DNA from: Lunularia cruciata
Lineage: Eukaryota > Streptophyta > Marchantiopsida > Lunulariales > Lunulariaceae
Direction: 5' to 3'
Assembly: GCA_948567375.1 (NCBI GenBank)
Contig: OX419757.1
Location: 17,422,001 to 17,486,000, forward strand
Length of the DNA: 64,000 bases
In this document: piece by piece, positions 56,521-64,000 of the stretch
Layout of the letters: every line of letters begins with the position of its first letter
How positions within the stretch are numbered: the stretch's first letter is position 1
Notes under the pieces: generated by a model
What the model was told of the DNA's origin: nothing
What the model saw: the letters and a program-made list of their open reading frames with translations, nothing else
The model's database searches: none
Program-made: the position numbers and the translations under genes

Positions 56521-56625
56521 CCAAGGCCAAAGCTCGTGCTAGGCATTTGGAGTTTTCCCTCATTCAAGTGTCCCAATGTGAATTTCCATTCTCTTATTTC
56601 TCTCCTCGGTTTTGGTCTTTTACAT

Positions 56626-56637
56626 TGGTATCAAAGC
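56626..56637 (+). other. Primer binding site, initiator tRNA-Met type
   Basis: TGGTATCAAAGC, one base past the LTR. It matches the family A site TGGTATCAGAGC except for one G-to-A change. Confidence 0.85.
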
Positions 56638-56896
56638 AAGAATGGGATGGATGGAATTTATGGACCACCAAATCCACTTCTGCCAAACCATTGGGATTTT
56701 CATGTCTAGATATTACCCAAGCATCAATTCATACAATTCATCACCTTGTGCTTTGGGCAAGATTTTCTACATATGATCACCGTGTTTGAGGAACCCTTGA
56801 TACTTCAGGTTGTAACTTATGGAGAACGGTGGACATGTTGCATCTATGTGCAAATCAATTAGATAAATTGGGAGTAGTGGGATAGAATAGTAGTTA

Positions 56897-57765
56897 TGGC
56901 GGCAATACCAGACCTTATCCTTGCAATGCAACAACAAATTGAGCACCTTACTCAATTATTGGATGAACGAGATCAACAACAACAAGAATATATAGAGAGA
57001 GCACCAATTCAAGATGGAGAAGATCGCATTTGATTTCCAAAACCCAAGGTGTTTGCAGGCAAGAATCTTCCAAGCACAGTGGACAATTTTGTGTTTGAGT
57101 GCAAACATTACTTTGAAGCCACCAATCTTCAAGATGAACAGAAATAGATTCTCTTGACCTCTAGCCAACTAGATGGTGTGGCAAAACTTTGGTGGCAATT
57201 CCGAGTGGAGCAAGCGGAATGACAGATTGTTGCACCAATTTTGACATGGGTAAAATTCAAGGATGCAATATTGGGTTGGTTTCAAACTATAAATGCCACC
57301 CCAAGTCGCACAAGATAAATTGGCGGAGTTGAAGCAAGTTGGCTCAGTAAGGAGCTACATTGCACAATTTCAGAACATCATCATGCAGATTCTAGATATA
57401 CAAGAAGGTGAAGTTCTAGATCAATTTGTGTGGGGATTGAAGTCACAAACCAAATTGGAGGTGACCATGTGGGAACCAAAAAATGTAGAAGAAGCCATGC
57501 AATTGGTTCAGTGCTTTGATTCCTTGGTGGTGACAACTTGGTCTTGACCTCGACCTACACAAGGCCTATCAGTACACTATGCACAAGTGGAAGAACCGAC
57601 ACCAATGGAGATTGATGCTATCCAATAGAGACCACTTGGTATAGCAAATAGAGAAAGATTGCAACAAAATGGATGTTGTTTCTATTATCACCAAGTTGGA
57701 TATCACATTGCTGAATGCCCACTTAGGAATGGGCGACCTCAATAAGTTGCCCTGATGGAGTTTGC
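56897..57765 (+). pseudogene. Family B gag, stop-interrupted
   Basis: The plus frame shows FPKPKVFAGKNLPSTVDNFV, then CKHYFEATNLQDEQ, then WWQFRVEQAE, each separated by a single in-frame stop (including near 57032 and 57147). 57293-57547 is open (KLAELKQVGSVRSYIAQFQN, LDQFVWGLKSQTKLEVTMWE) after a frame change. A CCHC knuckle (CFYYHQVGYHIAEC) is at about 57680-57720; its second position is Tyr where Cys is expected, so zinc binding is weakened. Confidence 0.85.
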
Positions 57766-57774
57766 CAAAAAAAA

Positions 57775-58083
57775 ATGATTAGGGAAACAAGGAATCCCAA
57801 TAGGAGATTTGAGCCACCTATTGGGAACTTGATTAGTTCCAATGGGATTAAAGGCTTGACCTATACAAGTTTGCTTCACTTGCAAGATATGATATCTAAT
57901 CAAGGTTGTAGGATTTTTGTTGATTCTGGAAGTTCAAAGAATTGCATGTTTATACAAGTAGCAAAGGAATTGAGTATTCCTATCAAGTTAGTGATTGGAA
58001 GTAGTTTGATGATGGCGGATGGTAGAAAGGGTTCTGCATTCCGCACCTTGCATCCTATCACTTTCAAGATTGGGAAGGAGTAA
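57775..58083 (+). CDS. Family B protease fragment, open
   Basis: A 102-codon frame with CRIFVDSGSSKNCMFIQVAK; the D-S-G of the retroviral-type aspartic protease is intact here, unlike copy 1. It ends shortly before the LGLPWLERH segment (58130-58160). Confidence 0.75.
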   Translation: MIRETRNPNRRFEPPIGNLISSNGIKGLTYTSLLHLQDMISNQGCRIFVDSGSSKNCMFIQVAKELSIPIKLVIGSSLMMADGRKGSAFRTLHPITFKIGKE

Positions 58084-58230
58084 TTGGAGTGTATGAGGTT
58101 TTTAGTGGCACCTCTACACTATAATATCATTTTGGGTCTACCTTGGCTTGAACGTCATAAGGTTCAATTTGATTGGACCTGATAACAAATTCAAGTACAA
58201 CACCGAGGTAGGAATTTCTGATTAGGTTGT

Positions 58231-58473
58231 ATGGCACCTTTGAGTAAGATACCTAAGAATAGTCAATCCCAAGATGGGAAGTTTGTTGAGAAGGTAGCCA
58301 TAGAGCAAACCTTGAAGGGAGATGAGTCCCAAGGTGGGAAGTTTGCCAAGAAGGCAACCATGGAGCAAGCTTGGAAGAGAGATGAGTCTTTGGAAGGGAA
58401 GTTGGTTAGTAAAGCAGCCATAGAGCAAGCTTTGGAGGAAGTAAGTCTGTATTCACGGTATGGATCAAGCTAA
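58231..58473 (+). repeat. Linker with three 20-residue repeats
   Basis: Units at 58267-58326, 58327-58386 and 58387-58446 encode SQDGKFVEKVAIEQTLKGDE, SQGGKFAKKATMEQAWKRDE and SLEGKLVSKAAIEQALEEVS. The linker lies between protease and reverse transcriptase and is shared with copy 1 (10246-10067). The units are charged and probably helical. Confidence 0.88.
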
Positions 58474-58539
58474 TTGCACAAGAACAATCTAAAGAGGACC
58501 AAGAGCCTTATCAAGCAATGGTTGATTAGATAGTTCAAG

Positions 58540-59870
58540 AGTTTGCATACGTGTTTCTGGATGATCTACCAAAGGGATTACCCTCCAATCCAAGTATACC
58601 CTTCAAGATCAAGTTATTGCTAGGGATTACTCCAATAAGTAGACTGATCTATTGGCTCTCACCAAAGGAGTTGGAGGAGTTGCAAACAACACTTACAAAG
58701 TTATTGGAGAAGAACTTCATATGACATGGTACCTCTCCTTGGGGAGCACCAGTACTATTTGTTCCAAAGAAGGATGGAAGACTTTGTTTTTGTATTGATT
58801 ACCGTGTGCTCAATAAGCAAACCGTGAAGAATGCATATCCCTTGCCTCGGATTGATGACTTTCTTGATCAACTAAGTAGAGCACGCTACTTTTCCAAGTT
58901 GGATCTTTGCAGCGCCTACTGGCAAATTCTTATTGATAGAGAAGATGTGCAAAAGACTGCCTTGTCGCACAAGGTATGGGCATTTTGAGTGGAGAGTTCT
59001 ACCTTTTGGACTCACTAATGCTCCAGTGGTCTTCATGGATCAGATGCATTGGGTGTTGGATGGACTCTTGGATCAGTCCATGATGGTGTTCTTGGATAAT
59101 ATCTTAATCTATAATAAGACAAGGCAGAACACATGAGTCATGTACGAGAAGTCCTAAGAAGACTATGATAATGGAAATTTTATTGCAAGAAGTCTAAGTG
59201 TGCCTTTTGGCAGAAGGAGGCTACCTTCTTGGGTCATAAGATCTCATTAGAGGAGATCAAGATGGAAGAAGAGAAAATCAAGGCCATTGCTGATTGGCTT
59301 ACCCCGAAGGATGCTACAGAAGTATGGGCGTCCAATGGATTGGCCAATTTTTACCGACAATTCATCCACTATTATGCTCATGTGGCTGCACCATTGACTA
59401 ACCTCTTGGGAAAGAGCTCAAGCTTCCATTGAACCACCAAGCATGAAGAAGCTTTCCAGAAGCTAAAGCATATGGTGTCTTCAAGACCCATTCTTCAACC
59501 ATATGATCCTCAACTACCTTGTGTGGTTGATTTTGATGCTTCTAATTGGAGTTGTGTTGCAACAAGAATTCCCAAATGGATTGTATCCCATTGCTTTGTG
59601 TCTTGTTAACTAAATATAGTTGAAAGAAATTACTCTGCTTGAGATCAAGAACAACTTGCAATGGTATATGCCACCAAGGTATGGAGGCATTATCTTATGG
59701 AGGCATTATTATGGATCATGCAAACAGATCACAAGCCATTGTTGCAGACCTTACACTTGGACCACATGAAGAGTAAACATCATTGATGGAAGAGCAACTC
59801 CAATTGTTTGATATCAAACTTAATTACAAACTAGGTTAATTCCATGTCATCCTTGATGCTCTATCACAAT
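58540..59870 (+). pseudogene. Family B reverse transcriptase/RNase H, broken
   Basis: Shows DLPKGLPSNPS (58560), [11 protein letters not shown]-type entry (58750), then 58806-58988 ([39 protein letters not shown]). 58933-59136 carries LPFGLTNAPVVFMDQMHWVL and MMVFLDNILIYNK; the polymerase motif reads LDN where LDD is needed, so the second Asp is lost. The connection (59229-59432) and RNase H remnants (59460-59780) follow. Frames overlap and shift. Confidence 0.87.
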
Positions 59871-59878
59871 GACCTGAT

Positions 59879-61400
59879 TTGAAGTCTCTTCCTCTCATCA
59901 TGGCGGCAATTACAACAATGTCAATTGACTCCAAGGTCCATAACAAGTTTTGGTCAGCTCTACAACAAGATCCCTTCTTCCAAATGGTACATGGTTTTTT
60001 GACAGCAAGCGACAAGGAGTACAACACCTTCTCCTTCAACAAAGGCCTTCTATTCCATGCGGACCGGATCTATATTCTAACCAAAGGTGATCTCCGACTT
60101 GCGCGCCTTCAAGAAGCCCATGATCTACCAATAGCTAGTCATATGGGGGTGGACAAGACCTTGGGTACCCTCCAACACCAATAGTGGTGGCCCAACATGA
60201 CACAAGATGTTTGGGAGTTTGTCCAATTGTGTGAGAGTTGTCAAAGCAACAAGGCCGATAACCAGATGCCAAGTGGACTCCTTCAGCCACTTCCTATTCC
60301 AACTACTCATTGGGAACATGTGAGCTTAGATCTCATCACCTCCTTGCTTAAGACACAACAAGGTCACACAGCAATTGTGGTGTTTGTGGATAAGCTTAGT
60401 AAGCAAATCCATTTGGTGCCAATGGTTGATATTTGTGGATGCTCCAACCTTGGCACAACTCTACTTTGATAATGTATTCAAACATCATGGGATGCCGTGT
60501 GTACTCATCTCTGACCATGATCCTCGCTTCACCAAAAAGTTTTGGCAAGCCCTCTTCTAGATAATTGGCACCAAGCTTGCTTTGTCCATAGCCTATCATC
60601 CTCAAACTGATGAACAAACTGAATGTGCAAATTGCACCTTGGAAGATATGCTTTGTGCCTTCATCAACATTCACCATACCAATTGGGATGAATGTCTTGT
60701 AACTGCAAAGTTTACATACAACAATTATAAATAGGCAAGCAACGGATTCTCTCCTTTCTTTCTCAATTTTGGCCAAGAGGGCCAAGATCCGCTTGTCCCA
60801 GATTCTCTTCTTGCTCCTCCCCCATCTGAGATCCCTCATACTCCAACCTTCTTGACCACCATATCCAAATCTCTCCAACAAGCCAAATCCTACCTCCTTG
60901 TTGCTCAAAATCATCAAAAACAATATGCGGACCATCATTGTCATGATCTCACCTTTGAATTTGGTGATAATGTTATGTTATCCTCTAGTAATCTACCCCT
61001 TCTAGTTGATACCCAAGTTTGTAAACTTACCCCTAATTGGATAGGACCTTTTGACAAATTGTCTCTCTTGTTGCTTACCGACTTGCCTTGCCTTGTCATA
61101 TGCGTATCCATCATATTTTTCATATTTCCAAGTTGAAACCTTTTGTTCCTAACTCCTTTTCTTCTTCCTCTCGCATCTAACTTCCTCCTCTCCCTATCCC
61201 TATCAATGATCATGAGGAGTACAAAGTTGATCATATCCTTACGTGTCACTATATCCAACACGTATGTTGATAACATATAGAGTACAAGTTCCTTTGGAAA
61301 GGGTATCCCCTTCATGATACCAAATGGGAACCTCTTTCTCACCTCCAGAATGCACAAATAGCTATCAAGGAGTTTGAAGCTTCAATGGCGATAAGGACGT
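59879..61400 (+). pseudogene. Family B integrase and chromodomain, broken
   Basis: 59879-60184 includes LARLQEAHDLPIASHMGVDK (zinc-domain His residues). 60197-60469 includes CESCQSNKADNQ (zinc Cys) and IVVFVDKLSKQIHLV. 60400-60560 includes VLISDHDPRFTKKFWQALF. Near 60600-60650 is the TECANCTLEDM segment with the third acidic residue. 60852-61060 holds the NHQKQYADHH and LTPNWIGPFD (GPY/F) parts. A chromodomain remnant is at about 61210-61380 (EEYKVDHIL, then HDTKWEPLSHLQNAQ). Frameshifts separate the blocks. Confidence 0.85.
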
Positions 61401-61423
61401 CACCAACTAGCGGTGGGGGAATA

Positions 61424-61833
61424 TGAAAAAATATGGATTTTAGCAACGTAGTTAGTAAAGCTAACAAAGTAGAGAATAAGTCAAATTAGCCTAGAATATT
61501 CTAGAAGTATCTAGGAAGCTTCTTGAGAAGATTCCCAACTAGTTAACTTGTGCCCAAGTAGGTAGCTTCTAGAAGCTTATGACTAGCTTAGCTTGCATGC
61601 CAAGTAGGCGGCTTCTAGAAGGAAGCTTCTTGAGAAGCTTCCTAGTTAACTTGGTTTGCACTCTAAGAAAATGGCTTGAGGAAACTTCTTGAGAAGCTTC
61701 TCAAGGGCTTTGTATGCTACCTATAAATACCAAAGCCAAAGCTCATGTTAGGCATTTGGAGTTTTCTCTCATTCAAGTGTCCCAATGTGAGTTTCCATTC
61801 TCCTATTTCTCTCCTCAGTCTTGGTATTTTACA
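61424..61833 (+). repeat. 3' LTR of family B copy 2
   Basis: 410 bp, ending GGTATTTTACA. It keeps the first heat-shock triplet (GAAtaTTCtaGAA at 61494-61506); the second is degraded by one base (TTCtaGAAgcTTA). Confidence 0.9.
61494..61506 (+). promoter_or_regulatory. Heat-shock element in 3' LTR
   Basis: GAAtaTTCtaGAA, identical in sequence and position to 56298-56310 of the 5' LTR. Confidence 0.6.
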
Positions 61834-62994
61834 CTCCCTCTATTGGATACTACAAAGCAATGAATGTGGCATCCAGAAATGTCAAGGTAATTGATTCTAG
61901 AGGTTCATCCTCACATTGGTCTCTTGGTGGTACAAAGGCTCCACTCCTAGCCTATTGCACCAACTAATTTGCATATTGTTGCAATGCCTCCTCTAAACTC
62001 CACAATGGAACATCCAAGGTAAATAGAAAAATCCCACTTGTACTCCAAGTTTGAGTGGTCTCCTCTGGTACTAGAGTATCCTCTACATGGGTGTTTCCCT
62101 CCAATAAGTCACCAGGCCAAGTAACAAAACCATTGAAAGTTGAAATTGATGCCGCCATGGTCCCGGACTATAGTGAGCCAAGACTACCACTAGCAAAGCA
62201 TACTAGTTGGCAGCATACTAATCCCTCACTTGATTTCCAACCTGTTCTATAGGAGGTTGTCTCCTCCCAATAGTCAATATTGAAACCCATGGGGTATAAC
62301 ATTGTTCTCTCAACTAAAATATCATATGACTTGATTGCGGTCGCAATGGCTTGAGCTCTCACCATAGAGCTATCAATGAGATGACTAGGCTGAATCTAAT
62401 AAACAAGCTCTCCATATGTGATGTACTATGTAGAACCACCTCTAAAGATGCATGGATTTGAATAGACACCTCTCAACATTGGTCTTTCATAACTCTAGAC
62501 CGACAATTGCAACCTTCCCCAACATAAGGGGTTACGCACCAGAGTCTAGTAAGACCCTTTTGTGGTGTATAGACTTTCCTTGAAGGTCCCACTAGAAAAA
62601 ACATCCCCCTTTGGTTATCCAATAGGACAGGTTTAGGTGTAAACCATGCTCACTCAAAGGCCAGTCTAGTTGGTAACTCTCTAATCTAGTTGTTGTTGCC
62701 TACCATAAACCATTGGTTGTTGAGTGGATCCCATGTTCCTCAACCAACTCAGCTCCACTATCAACCACCTCTACTCTAATAGTAGGAACTACATCATCCC
62801 TACTATCACAAAGTGTGGTAGCCTACTGCAATAGTAGGGTTGGGTCAACTCACAATGTGCACATGTCATTGGTTGAGAATAATGGAAAGCACATAATCAA
62901 TTGAGCCGCCTCCAATATCGAGCTAGACTCAATTGATGGAGTGATAGGTGGTTGACTAGTAGGTAGTCTATCATGCACCCCATCACCACCTACC
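61834..62994 (-). pseudogene. Old Ty3/gypsy element, right (5') part
   Basis: Continuation of the element interrupted at 56225. Minus-strand frames 62365-62168 (AQAIATAIKSYDILVERTML, NIDYWEETTSYRTGW) and 62158-61964 look like the protease-side region upstream of reverse transcriptase. No intact frame or LTR was found; the 5' end is overrun by the family A element at 62995. Confidence 0.6.
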
Positions 62995-63734
62995 CATAAT
63001 ACTTTGAGGACAAGAGAAGAGAGAAAATAGAGATTTCACACTCAATCATCTGATGTCCCAAAGAAGCACCTTATCTTTATTATATAGACAAAGAGGATTT
63101 CCTCCAAGGAAGCTCCACCATAGGATTAGACATACAGATAGGTGACATGTCAACAAGCCCTACCCTTGGATTACTTACTTGGATGGGTGACATGTCGGTC
63201 CTGGTCCTATCTGGTTAATCAAACAAGCTTTGACCGGATGGAATCTTTTAGGGAATCTTCATGTAGGAATGTGAAAATCACGTGGGTGAGATACCATTGG
63301 AAAGCTCTTGATGAGACAAAGTAGGGAGGAGGGAAGGCCAGCCTTTCTTACATGGTGGAGGGGGGAGAATTGCACATTTTTGAGGCCTAATTCATCAGGT
63401 TAGGCCTCCAAAATTGCCTTCAAAGATTTCAAACATATTTTGGTTACTACTCTATTAGTAGAAGTCCCTTTTTGGTGATACCTCTTTCTGATCTGTTCTC
63501 CGTCATGTGTAACATCCTTCCAAATGTTACCAAACCAATTCTCACCTTCAAATCATATATCTAGCTATTGATCCTAAGGTTTTCAAGTTTATTTTGGTTT
63601 TTGCCCTATTAATAAAAGTACTCTTTTGGTGATACTTCTATCTTATCTATTTTGACAGTCATGTATAACATCATTCCAAATGTTACCAAACCAAGTTTCA
63701 CATCTAGATCATATGGCTAGCTCTTGGTATTATA
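62995..63734 (-). repeat. 3' LTR of right-edge family A element
   Basis: 740 bp, more diverged from 21658-22395 than that copy is from its own partner, so this element is older. The TATA-like box (CTATATAATAAAG on the minus strand) lies near 63075-63088. Confidence 0.88.
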
Positions 63735-64000
63735 TATCTCTTTCCTTTTAAGACAACAACGTCCTTGTTGTGCAACTATTGCTCAAATGTTTGCACCAAC
63801 ACTGGTGCATGTATCAAATTGGCAGCAAGCTCCCAAGTTGCTTCATAGAGGTAGATAGTCCATCCACGGATGGCAAATACCACGTATGCATTTTTGGAGA
63901 ATATGCTCCACTTCATATTCCTTTGTGCCATCAATGAGTGTCGGACAAGGTCGAATGTCTTGTGTGGAATGACACTAGTCTGATTGGGAAGCATATCTAT
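62995..64000 (-). mobile_element. Family A chromovirus, 3' end, cut by window
   Basis: The 3' LTR is 62995-63734 (CATAATAC to GGTATTATA), followed by the polypurine tract (AAAAGGAAAGAGA on the minus strand). The end of pol follows on the minus strand, with the chromodomain part YLYEATWELAANLIHAPVLV (63776-63850). It matches the 3' end of the element at 21658-28265. The W-E-P of the chromodomain is W-E-L here. Confidence 0.88.

Larger units (their letters stand above)
56225..56624 (+). repeat. 5' LTR of family B copy 2
   Basis: 400 bp, TATAACAATATGG (canonical TGTAAC) to TTTTACA. It is filled with AAGCTTC and TTCTAGAA blocks upstream of a TATA box at 56513-56520. Confidence 0.9.
56225..61833 (+). 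mobile_element. Ty3/gypsy chromovirus, family B, copy 2
   Basis: A 5609-bp plus-strand element with LTRs 56225-56624 and 61424-61833, a primer binding site at 56626-56637 and a polypurine tract (CGGTGGGGGAATA) before 61424. Target duplications are CTCCT (56220-56224) and CTCCC (61834-61838). Order is gag, zinc knuckle, protease, repeat linker, reverse transcriptase, RNase H, integrase and chromodomain. It sits inside the older gypsy element. Stops and frameshifts are frequent, so it is inactive. Confidence 0.92.

Noticed and set aside
56505-56789. 94-codon open frame spanning the family B LTR end
   Set aside because: It runs across the LTR border and primer binding site; similar antisense frames at 11718-12040 arise from the same sequence. 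Not coding.

Overview
This 64 kb window reads as nuclear DNA of a land plant. Supporting evidence: a complete 12-exon UVR8-type UV-B photoreceptor gene; a plant-type cytosolic methionyl-tRNA synthetase locus with short GT-AG introns; a piece of plant mitochondrial DNA (nad2) inside one of its introns; and Ty3/gypsy chromoviruses primed by initiator tRNA-Met. A tRNA-Leu(CAA) cloverleaf next to the nad2 piece suggests a non-seed plant (bryophyte, lycophyte or fern), because seed-plant mitochondria are generally reported to lack native tRNA-Leu genes. That placement is an inference; I cannot name the species.

Layout. 1-574: LTR of family A (about 740 bp). 575-1700: decayed coiled-coil reading frame. 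3712-5750: a complete but dead pogo/Tigger-like DNA transposon with matching terminal inverted repeats and TA target duplications. 6569-12752: a family A LTR split by a family B chromovirus (6701-12277, minus strand). 13600-17950: decayed Helitron Rep-helicase (plus strand). 21658-28265: the best preserved element, a family A chromovirus (minus strand) with near-identical LTRs, CATGT target duplications, primer binding site, polypurine tract and a C-terminal chromodomain. 28614-29240: end of a non-LTR reverse transcriptase. 30238-37340: methionyl-tRNA synthetase pseudogene of 17 recognisable exons; the catalytic exons are broken but the exons for the C-terminal tRNA-binding OB-fold remain open. 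40237-45065: intact UVR8 gene (438 codons, minus strand). 49384-50132: solo family A LTR with AGTGG target duplications. 50130-62994: an old gypsy element on the minus strand, interrupted by a second family B chromovirus (56225-61833, plus strand). 62995-64000: start of another family A element running out of the window.

The only gene that looks functional is UVR8. The 30-46 kb interval is a gene island between blocks of nested transposons.

Most notable points: (1) family B LTRs carry perfect three-unit heat-shock elements just upstream of their TATA box, an arrangement like that known in heat-activated copia elements such as ONSEN but here in a gypsy chromovirus; (2) a plant pogo-like element with complete termini; (3) uneven decay of the MetRS locus; (4) a mitochondrial insertion in a MetRS intron; (5) an excess of in-frame TAG where CAG is expected, as expected from deamination of methylated CHG sites.
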